Assembly: GCA_016720655.1 (NCBI GenBank)
Contig: JADKKE010000005.1
Location: 1 to 64,000, forward strand
Source: Bacteroidota bacterium
GTDB taxonomy: Bacteria; Bacteroidota; Bacteroidia; AKYH767-A; 2013-40CM-41-45
Direction of reading: 5' to 3'
DNA length: 64,000 nt
The translations under genes and the position numbers were made by a program. The first letter of the stretch is position 1, and every line of letters begins with the position of its first letter. A model generated the notes under the pieces. The model was not told where the DNA came from and made no database searches. It was given only the letters and a program-made list of their open reading frames with translations. Of the stretch, positions 1 through 9,558 are shown piece by piece.

Positions 1-2325
1 GAAGGCAAGACGTACTGTCTGCATGTATCCACACACACTGCCGGCGGATTAATACTTTCATTCCCTACTGAATCCACCGCAGTTACTTTGTAGCAGCCGG
101 CAAGAATGACCAGATTTCTATGAAGGTAGGTGGTGTCATTCGGATTGGTGATGGAATCAATGCGCTCAAAGGCTGAACTTTGGGACGGTGCATAATAAAT
201 ATAATATTTCAATACATCATCCGCACACGTGAGGTTGGGATTGGTCCATTCCAGTTTATTGAGATTATCAATACAGAACGACAACACCGTTAAATCCGGA
301 TTGCATGGAGCGACATTATCGGTAGGACTGCCACAAACCTGTTGTGAGCGATTTAATATCGGATCCACATAACCGGGGAAAGAATAGAGACCGATGCTCC
401 GAACATAATAACAATAGTTTTGTCCATTCACCAAACCGCTATCGGTATACGAATGCTGACTTGTTGTATCCAACAAATTAAATAATCCGGAGACAAGATC
501 CTTTTTGTAAATCTCATAATATTCATTCAGCCAGGGAACGTTTTCCGTCCAGGAAAGAATCAAACGATTATCGCTTGGAGTAAGTGTAAGAAAAACACTG
601 CTTGCTTTTGTTGAACTGCCCTTCAGAACAAGATTACTGGCTTGAGTGAAATACAATTCAACTTTGTAAGTCCACTGGAAATTCACAGTATTAATAAGAG
701 TGTCAATATAGATTGTATCGTTCAGGTCATTGAATACAGCAATCTGATTGAATGCAATTCCGTCTTGTGAATGGTACAAACGGTACTGATACGGTGGCGG
801 ATCCTGAATTGTATCCAAATCTGTTGGCTTACTCCATGCAACATAGATCGAACCGTTGAGCAAATCGGTAGTCCGAACATCAGCATTTGTCAATACAGGA
901 AGATCTTTTTTTAGAGTCACACATGTTTGCGGTGTCGCACAACTTTCAGAACCTCCTGCATACACAGCAGTAATGATGTAACAATACTGAACACCCGTTG
1001 ACAATCCACCTCCATTGTTGTTATCTATGAAAGTCGTATCGTTGATAGTGGACTTGGTTCCAATCAAGGTATAGCCGGCATAAGCAGGAGCCCCATTGTC
1101 GCAAGGACATTCAATTGTGCCGTTGTAAATTCCAAGTCGTCGATAGATTCTGTAACCTGTTGCTCCTGCACAACCCGGAGGACTCCAGCGTAGTTGAACA
1201 ACATTACCATTTGCAACAGCAATCGGATTCACCGGCGGTAATCCGATTACACGAATGGAAATATTTTTCAGATTTACCAATCGGGTAGTATCCGTATCCT
1301 GAGCCTTAAAAAGCACCTGATATGGTTGCGCACGCACGTTCAGGCAATTTGTGCCCCACTTGAAATGCGAAGTGACAGTATCATTATTTAACTGGATCGG
1401 TGTAAATGTAGCAGCATTAGCAACTACAAAAGGCCCGCCACTTGCTGTCAGAATGACACTGTTTCCATCCGGGTCGTACGCCGTGACATCAAAATCAAGA
1501 GTATCTCCGGCAACAACACAGGTATCAGCGAGCGGAAAAAATTCAGGAGGGTGATTAGAACAGCTGCCGATAAGGATTTGCATATCACGGGTAACATACC
1601 CGATCTTACTTCCATTTCTCCACTCGATGATTTTGTAAAGCAACATTGTATTCGCCCTCTTGAATCGGAGCATCCCATGTCAGATCACCTGTGAGAGCAT
1701 TCATGTTAAAAGTAGTAGATGCAGCTGGGAATGTATATCCGGGAATAGGATCCCCATTGGCTCCCCGACAAACAGTAAGTTCATACGAAAGACTGTCGCC
1801 ATCAGGATCATATGCGCCCGGGTTATGAATGAAAATTCTGTTGAGACATCCTTGATCTATCGGAGGGTAAGTAAGTATCGGAGAGCTGTTCGGTTGACCC
1901 TGAAAAGGATTGTAAATCAATTGTGTTTCTACATAAAAAGGCACTTCGACGGAATTGGGAATATTGACAACATCCGAATTCCTGTTGGGATCTTCGAAAT
2001 GAAAATAATAGGTTCCATTTCCGCTATATGTATGAAATCCTATGTAAATATTCTTAGAAATATCATTGCCTAAATCAATTTTCTGACTCCTCACAAAAAC
2101 ATCTCGTGGTGAACCATCGCCCCAATAAACAGAATCCAGGGTTGGCCGGTCAGCAGCAGAACTGCTGGTTTTTGTATACGTGATGATTGTTCCTTTGTAA
2201 TACAAAGTCGGAAAAGGGCCGACGAACTCAAGGTACATTTCCCCTGCTCTGTTATGAGTAGCCTGAACAAAGTCAGAACAGATGAACAAGAAAAAAAACA
2301 GAATAAAAAATCTTTTCAAAACCAT
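1..2325 (-). CDS. Large secreted FN3-type protein, frameshifted and cut by the window edge
   Basis: The start at 2325 gives a clear signal peptide (about 22 residues, ending near FVQA), then a domain with a DPDGDSLSYEL motif typical of Bacteroidota T9SS giants. The first frame stops at 1606, but the next frame continues without a stop to base 1. It encodes several fibronectin type III-like modules, with repeated patterns such as YRIYRR, YRLYHS and YYEIYK, and ends around NPPAVCVDTCRQYVLP. In related proteins this sequence directly precedes a gliding-motility C-terminal sorting domain, which would lie outside the window. The frameshift is near 1636: removing one base from the T/A tract restores AFKIIEWRNG, the usual family sequence. 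The gene follows mqnC by 15 bp on the same strand. Its function beyond cell-surface or secreted adhesion is unknown. Frameshift and reading frame are seen; the T9SS assignment is inferred. Confidence 0.75.
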
Positions 2326-2340
2326 CAGTGCTTGAATGGA

Positions 2341-3465
2341 TTAATAATTAATCACCTGTTGTTCCATGAGTTCAGGGAGCTCACGGTATTCGTATTGTTG
2401 TGTACGCAATTGAGGAATGAAACCTGCTTCGCAAATGGCATCCTGAATTCCTTTGGAGGTGAAACGATGCGGAGCACCGGCAACGGAAACAACATTTTCT
2501 TCAATCATAATCGAACCGAAATCATTCGCACCCCCATGCAAACATAGCTGCGCAATTTCTTTTCCTACTGTCAGCCAACTTGCCTGGATGTTTCTAAAAT
2601 TCGGCAACATGATTCTGCACAAGGCAAGCATGCGGATGTATTCTTCACCGGTCACCTGGTTGCGAACGCCTTTTATTCTTCTCAACAATGTGCCCTCATC
2701 CTGGAAAGGCCATGGAATAAAAGCGATAAAGCCTTTTGCATCCGCAGGTTTTTCACTTTGTACTTCACGCAACCACACCAAATGCTCGAATCGTTCTTCG
2801 ATGGTCTCGATGTGCCCGAACATCATGGTTGCAGAAGTCGTAAGCTTCAGCTGATGCGCTGCACGCATCACATCAAGCCATTCCCGTCCTGTACATTTTC
2901 CTTTGCTGATGAGTCGGCGCACACGATCGTTCAGAATCTCTGCTCCTGCTCCGGGCAATGAATCCAGACCTGCATCCATCAGGGCTTTGAGCACTTCCGT
3001 ATGCGTGGATTTTTCAAGCTTTGTGATATGAGCGATCTCCGGCGGTCCGAGAGAATGCAATTTCAGATTCGGATAAAGACTTTTCAGCTCTTTAAATAAA
3101 TCAACATAGAATTTCAAACCGAGATCCGGATGATGTCCGCCTTGGAGCAATAATTGTTCACCTCCATAACGGAAGGTCTCTTCTATCTTTTGTTTGTACT
3201 GATCGATTGTAGTAATGTATGCCTCCGCATGGCCGGGAATCCGATAGAAGTTGCAAAATTTGCAATTTGCAATACATACATTCGTTGTATTTACATTTCG
3301 GTCGATGATCCAGGTAACTTTATTATCAGCATGATATTTTTTCCGGATCTCGTTGGCAACATCCATCAGCTCGGAGGTAGGAGCATTCTCAAAAAGGTAC
3401 TGGCCTTCGCCTATGCTAAGGAATTCTAAATTGAGGGCCCGTTGAAGCAATGTTTCGGCGTTCAT
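2341..3465 (-). CDS. mqnC: Cyclic dehypoxanthinyl futalosine synthase (menaquinone biosynthesis, radical SAM)
   Basis: This radical SAM enzyme cyclises dehypoxanthinyl futalosine in the futalosine pathway to menaquinone. The radical SAM cluster motif CIANCKFC (CxxxCxxC) lies near residue 65, followed by GGEQLLLQGGHHPDLG and GPPEIAHI, both characteristic of the MqnC/MqnE/CofH group. The closing segment, with HGGANDFGSIMIEENVVSVAG, is typical of MqnC. The frame is open back to 3522, but the ATG at 3465 (MNAETLLQRALN) fits the family start better, because the 19 upstream residues look like untranslated leader. Length about 374 aa is normal. It is divergent from the aminopeptidase at 3576, so the 110 bp between them should hold both promoters. 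No other mqn gene is in view. Family assignment is secure; MqnC rather than MqnE rests on sequence recall. Confidence 0.9.
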   Translation of the reverse strand: MNAETLLQRALNLEFLSIGEGQYLFENAPTSELMDVANEIRKKYHADNKVTWIIDRNVNTTNVCIANCKFCNFYRIPGHAEAYITTIDQYKQKIEETFRYGGEQLLLQGGHHPDLGLKFYVDLFKELKSLYPNLKLHSLGPPEIAHITKLEKSTHTEVLKALMDAGLDSLPGAGAEILNDRVRRLISKGKCTGREWLDVMRAAHQLKLTTSATMMFGHIETIEERFEHLVWLREVQSEKPADAKGFIAFIPWPFQDEGTLLRRIKGVRNQVTGEEYIRMLALCRIMLPNFRNIQASWLTVGKEIAQLCLHGGANDFGSIMIEENVVSVAGAPHRFTSKGIQDAICEAGFIPQLRTQQYEYRELPELMEQQVINY

Positions 3466-3575
3466 AAAAAGGAACGGAATCAGGGAATAATGGAAAATGA
3501 TCCAGGCATTTTCAGCAAGCATCAGCTGCCAAAAATATTTTAACTAATTTCCGCCCTTCAAAAATACAATATATA

Positions 3576-5009
3576 ATGCAGACTACCATCCTCACCACCC
3601 CCTCCGCGAGGGCTACTGATTCCCTGATTTTACTTCTGGATGACAATGGAAATATCCCTGAAAGAGTTTTTTCGAAAGAAGAAGGCGCTTTTATTAAAAA
3701 AGAGCTAAAAGCTGAGCGTAAAACCATCATCATCAACCAGTACGACAGACTGGTGATTGTATTTCAACCTGATTATAAGAAGGATTCAACCCGTTTACGT
3801 GAAGCATGCCGGAAGGCCGGCGATAGCTTTCTGGGAAATATCAATAAGCACAAATTAAACCGGATCGTAATCCAGGATCTTGCCGGAAATGCCGAAACGA
3901 CATTGGCTGTTGCTGAAGGCTTGGCACTTGGAAATTACCAGTTTCTGAAATACAGAAAAGACAGAAAAAAGGAAGAAAATCCACTTCGGGAAATTGCTAT
4001 TAAAAGCAAGTCGGTAAAAGAGAAACATACTGAAGAATTGCAACACATTGTTGATGCTGTCTACAAAGCCCGGACACTTGTGAATGAACCACAATCCTGG
4101 CTCACAGCAACACAACTCGCTTCTGAATTCGTGAAGCTTGGAAAAGAAGCTAAATTCAAAGTGCAGGTTCTTGGAAAATCAAGAATCAAAGCATTGAAAA
4201 TGGGCGGATTGCTCGCAGTGAACAAAGGTAGCATTGCACCACCGACGTTCACTATCATGGAATACAAACCAAGAAATGCGAAGAATAAAAAACCTTTTGT
4301 CATCATTGGAAAAGGAGTGACTTATGATACAGGCGGATTGAGCCTCAAGCCGACACCGAACTCCATGGATTACATGAAAAGTGATATGGCCGGATCTGCA
4401 GCAGTGGCTTGTGCGATGTATGCAATTGCAAAATCAAAATTGCCGGTACATGTGATTGCCCTGGTTCCTTCTACAGATAACCGTCCGGGTGGCGATGCTT
4501 ATACGCCGGGTGATGTGATCACGATGATGAGCGGGCATACCGTTGAAGTTCTGAATACTGATGCAGAAGGCAGACTGATCCTTGCGGATGCTCTTCATTT
4601 TGCAAAAAAATACAAGCCTGAACTCGTCATGGATTTCGCCACATTAACAGGAGCAGCAGCGATGGCTGTTGGTTCCTACGGAATCGTTTCGATGGGAACT
4701 GCAGGTGAAGCAATGCGTGGTAAACTTCGTGACAGCGGAAATGCTGTGTACGAACGTCTTGCTGAGTTTCCATACTGGGATGAATATGATGACCTGATCC
4801 GCAGCGACATTGCAGACATGAAAAATATTGGCGGACCTGTTGCCGGTGCCATCACCGCCGGGAAATTCCTGCAACGTTATACTGATTATCCCTGGATGCA
4901 TTTCGATATCGCAGGACCATCCTTTGTTCATTCACCGAGTAGTTATCGGGGAAAAAATGGGACGGGAGTTGGGGTTAGGTTATTATATGAGTTTTTTAAA
5001 AGTATGTAG
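3576..5009 (+). CDS. pepA: Leucyl aminopeptidase, family M17
   Basis: A cytosolic dinuclear-metal aminopeptidase that removes N-terminal residues from peptides. The C-terminal catalytic half carries the M17 signature NTDAEGRLILADAL (near residue 330), the metal/catalytic segment GKGVTYDTGGLSLKP with its lysine and aspartate, and MKSDMAGSAA. The N-terminal half is the less conserved macro-like domain. 477 aa is close to the family norm (about 450-500). The ATG at 3576 is the first in frame and is 110 bp from the divergent mqnC start. The stop at 5007-5009 is followed directly by a G-rich repeat array. The gene appears monocistronic. Confidence 0.93.
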   Translation: MQTTILTTPSARATDSLILLLDDNGNIPERVFSKEEGAFIKKELKAERKTIIINQYDRLVIVFQPDYKKDSTRLREACRKAGDSFLGNINKHKLNRIVIQDLAGNAETTLAVAEGLALGNYQFLKYRKDRKKEENPLREIAIKSKSVKEKHTEELQHIVDAVYKARTLVNEPQSWLTATQLASEFVKLGKEAKFKVQVLGKSRIKALKMGGLLAVNKGSIAPPTFTIMEYKPRNAKNKKPFVIIGKGVTYDTGGLSLKPTPNSMDYMKSDMAGSAAVACAMYAIAKSKLPVHVIALVPSTDNRPGGDAYTPGDVITMMSGHTVEVLNTDAEGRLILADALHFAKKYKPELVMDFATLTGAAAMAVGSYGIVSMGTAGEAMRGKLRDSGNAVYERLAEFPYWDEYDDLIRSDIADMKNIGGPVAGAITAGKFLQRYTDYPWMHFDIAGPSFVHSPSSYRGKNGTGVGVRLLYEFFKSM

Positions 5010-5418
5010 AGGGGACGGTAGACGGGGGACGAGGGACGGAACCGGCAGAAGATATCTCATATGTTCACCATGCTTATATGTCATTGGTTTTCTGTAATTG
5101 CCCTTGTCCATTTCTAAATATCTCAATGATTTCGTTAGAATATTCAATCACATTTCTATCGACAAACTACCTGCTTCAAAGAATGACCCCATGCTTCAGT
5201 ATGGCAGTATCGTCCCTCGTCTCCCGTCCTTCATCCCCTTTTATAAATAGAAAGTTCTCAAAATTACCGACAGCGGAAACGTCCCTCGTCCCCCGTCCCT
5301 CGTCCCCTTTCATAAATAGAAAGTTCTCAAAATTACCGACTGCGTAAACGTCCCCCGCCCCTCGTCCCTTCGTCCCCGTCAAATATTCTGCTAACTTTGC
5401 ACAATTCAAAACTGCACT
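5010..5418. repeat. Repeat-rich intergenic region: 69-bp tandem repeat and inverted GGGACG/CGTCCC arrays
   Basis: Directly after the aminopeptidase stop, 5010-5040 is an array of GGGACG-like words. From 5211 a 69-bp unit occurs twice (5211-5279 and 5280-5348) with a partial third copy (5349 to about 5382). Each unit is a CGTCCCTCG-type block followed by an AT-rich block containing ATAAATAGAAAGTTCTC. The first array (5011-5039) is the near-perfect reverse complement of 5280-5308, so a long hairpin could form in RNA. Because 69 is a multiple of three, repeat peptides appear in two frames, but they have no support as genes. The stretch 5041-5210 shows nothing recognisable. Confidence 0.85.
5392..5399 (+). 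promoter_or_regulatory. Candidate Bacteroidota -7 element upstream of pdxA
   Basis: TAACTTTG matches the Bacteroidota TAnnTTTG -7 consensus and lies 20 bp before the pdxA ATG. No clear TTTG -33 element is seen at the right distance, because the upstream DNA is the CGTCCC repeat array. The repeat therefore abuts the promoter. Confidence 0.5.
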
Positions 5419-6486
5419 ATGAGTCATTTGGAACAAGAAGGACGTATCAAAGTTGGGATCACTTGTGGAGACGTGAATGGAATTGGTCTCGAAGTGGTGA
5501 TGAAAACTTTTCTTGACAACAGAATGCACCAGGTGTGTACGCCGGTGATTTATGCAAGTAACAAACTCGTTTCACTGCAAAGAAAATTACTGAACCTTAC
5601 CGATTTTCAATATCAGACTGTTAAAAACAGCAACGAAGTAATTCTTCGTAAAACAAATGTTCTGAACTGCTGGGAAGAAGAAATTCCGGTTGAATGGGGC
5701 AAGCCTACTGAAATTTCGGGAATGCATGCTTTCAAATCGCTCGAAGCTGCAACGGAAGATTTGCGTGACAAAAAAATCGATGTGCTGGTGACTGCACCAA
5801 TCAACAAACACACGATACAGAATCCAGATTTCAATTTCCAGGGACATACAGAATATTTAAGTGCAAAATTTGATTCGCCGGATTATCTCATGTTTCTGGT
5901 GAGTGAAACATTACGTGTTGCCGTTGTTTCCGGGCATATTCCGGTGAAAGATGTTGCTGCTCATTTATCCATTGAAAAAATTGTGAAGAAGCTGCAACTG
6001 ATGAACAAATCACTCAAACGTGATTTTGGATTTCGTAAACCACGCATTGCTGTCCTGGGCTTGAATCCACATGCAGGAGATAGCGGATTGATCGGTGTTG
6101 AAGAACGGGACATTATCCAACCGGCAGTGAAGCAAGCATTCGATTCCGGCCTTTTTGTGTATGGCCCCTACTCTGCTGATGGATTTTTTGGTTCCGGATC
6201 TTTCCGGAAATTCGATGCAGTACTTGCGATGTACCACGACCAGGGATTGGTACCGTTCAAGACGATTAGTTTTTCTACGGGTGTGAACTTCACTGCAGGA
6301 TTACCTGTTGTGCGTACTTCTCCGGATCATGGAACAGCATATGATATCGCAGGGAAAGGAACGGCGAACGAAGATTCTCTCCGCGACGCGATTTACACTG
6401 CAATTGATATCCTGAAAAAACGGGAAGAATACGATGAAGTCACAGCAAAACCTCTGGCTTTTTCAAAACAAACCCGGGATCAATAA
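5419..6486 (+). CDS. pdxA: 4-hydroxythreonine-4-phosphate dehydrogenase (PdxA)
   Basis: An NAD-dependent dehydrogenase that oxidises 4-phosphohydroxy-threonine in the DXP-independent branch of pyridoxal phosphate synthesis. Recognised by ITCGDVNGIGLEV at the N-terminus and by three metal-binding histidine segments: FQGHTEYL, LGLNPHAGDSGLIG and SPDHGTAYDIAGKG. The segment MYHDQGLVPFK is also typical. 355 aa is slightly longer than the common 330, mainly at the C-terminus (KPLAFSKQTRDQ). It ends 9 bp before the convergent hydrolase gene. No other vitamin B6 gene is adjacent. Confidence 0.95.
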   Translation: MSHLEQEGRIKVGITCGDVNGIGLEVVMKTFLDNRMHQVCTPVIYASNKLVSLQRKLLNLTDFQYQTVKNSNEVILRKTNVLNCWEEEIPVEWGKPTEISGMHAFKSLEAATEDLRDKKIDVLVTAPINKHTIQNPDFNFQGHTEYLSAKFDSPDYLMFLVSETLRVAVVSGHIPVKDVAAHLSIEKIVKKLQLMNKSLKRDFGFRKPRIAVLGLNPHAGDSGLIGVEERDIIQPAVKQAFDSGLFVYGPYSADGFFGSGSFRKFDAVLAMYHDQGLVPFKTISFSTGVNFTAGLPVVRTSPDHGTAYDIAGKGTANEDSLRDAIYTAIDILKKREEYDEVTAKPLAFSKQTRDQ

Positions 6487-6495
6487 TTTTTCGAA

Positions 6496-7755
6496 TCAAT
6501 ACAAACGTATTCGTTTCACATACGCATTCGAATGTGTTTGAATCCGCAGGAGATAAATTCCTGAAGGCATAGTATTTCTTTGCAATACTATTTTATTCCC
6601 GGTAGAAGAAATTTCAGTTACAATTTGTCCGCATGAATTGATCATTTGCAAATTTTCAATCTTCTCATCAGCGTTTTTCATTTCAACAGAAAACTGATTG
6701 ATCGAAGGATTCGGATACACAGAAATTCCATCAGCATCACCAATCAGGTTATTAATTCCTGTACTTGGAAATGTATTCGGCAAGGGATTTGGATCTGCGG
6801 GAGTGCAAGCCAATTGCGAATACAGGAAATTACTTACAAAACGCACAGTTGTATCCATGTAAGCCAGACTGCCGGAATACGGCACATGGTCTTGTCCGAA
6901 ATAGGTGAACATGACATTTGTTAATCCAATGCTATTCGCATAATCGTTGATAGAATAACTTCCATCCACAACCATGATTGCCCAAATATTCAGCAGATTG
7001 AGCATCGCAGTCGCATAAGGGACAACATTATCTACGGTTCCATGCATACTGCAGAGTGGTTCATCGCCGGGGTGTAGCCATGTTTTGTTGCCAAGTGCGC
7101 CACAAAGATTTACGACAGCATTCACAGCTGAAGAGTAACCGGGATTGCCACTGTTTCCTTCCATTCCACCCAACAGAGTAGTATCGATTTGTGCAGGCAA
7201 TTCCGATGGTTCATCCAGGTAAGCAAGATGCAGAGCGGTGAATGCTCCTGCTGAACTCCCGCCTACTACAATAAAATTTGTATCGATCTTATAAACATTT
7301 GTTGTCACCGCATCTTTTCGGAAAAAACGAATGGACGCTTTCATGTCCTGCACAGCGCGATATACTGCCTGTGTAGCTGTCGTCTGATTCGGAGGAATCG
7401 TCATCCCCAATCGATAATTGATCGAAACACATACATAACCGCGTTTTGCAAAATGATTGCAGAGACTTGTCACATCACCATCGTTCTTTGTTCCACCCAT
7501 GAAACTGCCACCGTGTGCCCACACAATCAATGGTCGCGCAGCGAGTGAATCTGAATCGGGCTCGTACACATCCATCGTAAGTGCCTGTGTAGCTCCTGTA
7601 TAATCCACATTCGATCCGTAATTGACATTGGAGGTAATTCTCACAGTTGAAAACACTTCTGCATCATATCGACCGGAATTGCAATAATTAATTTGAGCTG
7701 AACCAAAATGGTATGACATGAAAGTCATTAAGAACAGGAGAGTATACTTGTTCAT
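6496..7755 (-). CDS. Secreted alpha/beta hydrolase (carboxylesterase-like) with T9SS sorting domain
   Basis: The N-terminus carries a signal peptide (MNKYTLLFLMTFMSYHFGSAQ). An esterase/lipase fold follows: oxyanion segment WAHGGSFMGG, nucleophile elbow VVGGSSAGAF (GxSxG, serine near residue 167), a likely catalytic Asp in GTVDNVVPY and a likely His in FGQDHVPYSG. About 75 C-terminal residues, beginning YPNPSINQFSVEM and ending YLLRIQTHSNAYVKRIRLY, form a type A T9SS sorting domain. It is expected to act outside the cell on an ester or small peptide substrate that cannot be named. The neighbour at 7887 is a paralog separated by a strong terminator, so the two are probably transcribed separately. 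Confidence 0.85.
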   Translation of the reverse strand: MNKYTLLFLMTFMSYHFGSAQINYCNSGRYDAEVFSTVRITSNVNYGSNVDYTGATQALTMDVYEPDSDSLAARPLIVWAHGGSFMGGTKNDGDVTSLCNHFAKRGYVCVSINYRLGMTIPPNQTTATQAVYRAVQDMKASIRFFRKDAVTTNVYKIDTNFIVVGGSSAGAFTALHLAYLDEPSELPAQIDTTLLGGMEGNSGNPGYSSAVNAVVNLCGALGNKTWLHPGDEPLCSMHGTVDNVVPYATAMLNLLNIWAIMVVDGSYSINDYANSIGLTNVMFTYFGQDHVPYSGSLAYMDTTVRFVSNFLYSQLACTPADPNPLPNTFPSTGINNLIGDADGISVYPNPSINQFSVEMKNADEKIENLQMINSCGQIVTEISSTGNKIVLQRNTMPSGIYLLRIQTHSNAYVKRIRLY

Positions 7756-7830
7756 CTAGAATTGAATTTAGAGGAAAGGTATTTAATATTTTGAAATAGC
7801 CAAAGTGAATGAATTGATTCATTTTATACA

Positions 7831-7869
7831 AAAAAAGGCCGCCAGAAAAAATTCCCGGCGGCCTTTTTT
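7831..7869 (-). terminator. Strong intrinsic terminator after the second hydrolase
   Basis: A 13-bp perfect stem pairs AAAAAAGGCCGCC (7831-7843) with its complement (7857-7869) around a 13-nt loop, with T runs on both sides. It lies 17 bp past the stop of the 7887 gene and can act in either direction. On the minus strand it separates the two hydrolase paralogs. Confidence 0.92.
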
Positions 7870-7886
7870 AAAATATTATTACAAAA

Positions 7887-9455
7887 TTACTGGATACTGA
7901 TTTTTTCAATCACTTCCCCACTATCGAATTTGATTTTCAGGAAATAGGAACCTGCATCAAGATTCTGGGTATTGATGATGAGTTTCATATCATCAAGGCG
8001 ATCGAGTGAGCGAACGAGACGACCGGAAATATCATACATATTAATACTACGAACCGGAGTCCTGGAAGCCGATGCATCGATTTGGATCAAGTCTGAAGCA
8101 GGATTCGGATATACTTTCAGAGTACTTTGAATGAACGCTGAATTATCAATTCCGGTTGTAAGATTCAGAGAAACTGCAATCCGGTGGTTGAGGTAACCCA
8201 TGATCGTATCAATGTACGCAAGCGCTTTTGTACGGCTCATGTCAGGATTTGTAGCCAAAGAATTGTACCAGATGGTATCACAATGTCCTTGTGTAAAGCC
8301 CAGACCAAACATCGCTGTCATGTACACCGTTGTTGAATCGTACCATTCCCAAGGTCCCGCTTGTCCTGTTGCAGGGCCCGGAGGGTCAGCCATTTCGAAA
8401 GGGAACAAACCATCGTAACCATCGTTGATCTGATTCGCACGGGTAGTGTAAGCATCTGTCCAGGTATTGTTCTGGAATGCAGAATTATTTCCGAGTGAAT
8501 CCGCGATGCGGATAACGCGCCAGCTTCCACTTACGTCTACTACGAAGTCGCCTGTTGTAGGAACGATAACCGAACCATCTTTATACGGAGCGAAAGGATC
8601 ATTCACAACGTGGAAAGCCACGATTGGAGCTGAAGGAGCTGCCTGCATCCAGGAGCTGTCTCCAAGAGCACCGCCCATGTTCACAATGAATGCAACGCTG
8701 TTGTCGACGCCCGGAGTATTGTTATCAAGATTAAAACCGGGAGTACCGGCATACCCATCGAAATCACCCCAGATCGCCTGGTTGATATAGGATTGTCCGG
8801 CTGTGAATCCATACGTAGCGTTGGTTGTCGCTGCAAGGAATTTTGGTAGAGCAATCTGTGCAGGATCATTCAAATTCGCATATGCCATGGCTACATATCC
8901 GCCTGAACCTACACCAGCAAGGATGAAGAGATTCTTGTCGATGTGATACGTGTTTGCATTGTTCGCATCGTTACGGAAATAACGAACAGCAGCTTTCACA
9001 TCCTGAAGGGAGCGATAAACTGCCTGCAGCAATGTTCCTGTGCGGATGTCTTGTCCGCTTGCACCTACTGCAGCAGGATTCCAACCCAAACGGTAATCAA
9101 CTGCAATCGCTGTGTAGCCACGGCGTGCAAATTGACGGCACAACTCAGTTACAGCGCTGTCGGTTTTAATACCTGTTGCCTGTCCATTGTAAAAAATAGG
9201 AAGGAAGCTTCCGGTGTGAATCACAATTACAGTTGGTCTTGCACCCATGGTATCACCTACCGGTTCATAGATGTCGGATTTCAATTCAACTGTATCAGCA
9301 GCTCCTGTCAGAAATTGAATATTCTGTCCATAAGTAATGTTGGAAGTAACATTGACCGAACTGAATATTTCGCTGACAAATCTTTGGGCAAATAAGTTCC
9401 CGGTAAATCCGGTTACGCCCATCACAAAAAGTAATGTAAGTAAGTGTTTTCTCAT
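7887..9455 (-). CDS. Secreted alpha/beta hydrolase paralog lacking the nucleophile serine, with T9SS sorting domain
   Basis: The start at 9455 (MRKHLLTLLFVMGVTGFTG) gives a proper signal peptide; the frame is open to 9617 but that extension looks like leader. The body aligns with the 6496 paralog (SVNVTSNITYGQNIQF against RITSNVNYGSNVDY). At the nucleophile elbow it reads ILAGVGSGGYVAMAY: the serine of GxSxG is glycine. The oxyanion segment is HTGSF instead of HGGSF. Candidate Asp (HVVNDPFAPY) and His (FTQGHCDTIW) positions remain. It is longer than the paralog because of an insertion rich in Asn and Gly near residues 210-330. The C-terminus (VYPNPASDLIQIDAS to VIEKISIQ) is a T9SS type A sorting domain. 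A non-catalytic binding protein or an altered mechanism is inferred. Confidence 0.8.
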   Translation of the reverse strand: MRKHLLTLLFVMGVTGFTGNLFAQRFVSEIFSSVNVTSNITYGQNIQFLTGAADTVELKSDIYEPVGDTMGARPTVIVIHTGSFLPIFYNGQATGIKTDSAVTELCRQFARRGYTAIAVDYRLGWNPAAVGASGQDIRTGTLLQAVYRSLQDVKAAVRYFRNDANNANTYHIDKNLFILAGVGSGGYVAMAYANLNDPAQIALPKFLAATTNATYGFTAGQSYINQAIWGDFDGYAGTPGFNLDNNTPGVDNSVAFIVNMGGALGDSSWMQAAPSAPIVAFHVVNDPFAPYKDGSVIVPTTGDFVVDVSGSWRVIRIADSLGNNSAFQNNTWTDAYTTRANQINDGYDGLFPFEMADPPGPATGQAGPWEWYDSTTVYMTAMFGLGFTQGHCDTIWYNSLATNPDMSRTKALAYIDTIMGYLNHRIAVSLNLTTGIDNSAFIQSTLKVYPNPASDLIQIDASASRTPVRSINMYDISGRLVRSLDRLDDMKLIINTQNLDAGSYFLKIKFDSGEVIEKISIQ

Positions 9456-9558
9456 GGTGTTTTTCTTTAGCACAAACTTAACAGAATTTTGGCTGAATTC
9501 AAACAAATACATTTGCACAAAAGAATTATTCCTTTGCTTGGTTGTGTCGAAAAAATGA

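Noticed and set aside
5211..5382. CRISPR-like repeat pattern
   Set aside because: Only two full copies in direct contact, no unique spacers and no cas genes.
5078..5529. Open frames on both strands with a repeated 23-residue peptide
   Set aside because: They exist only because the DNA repeat unit is 69 bp, a multiple of three; no start context, homology or codon bias supports them.
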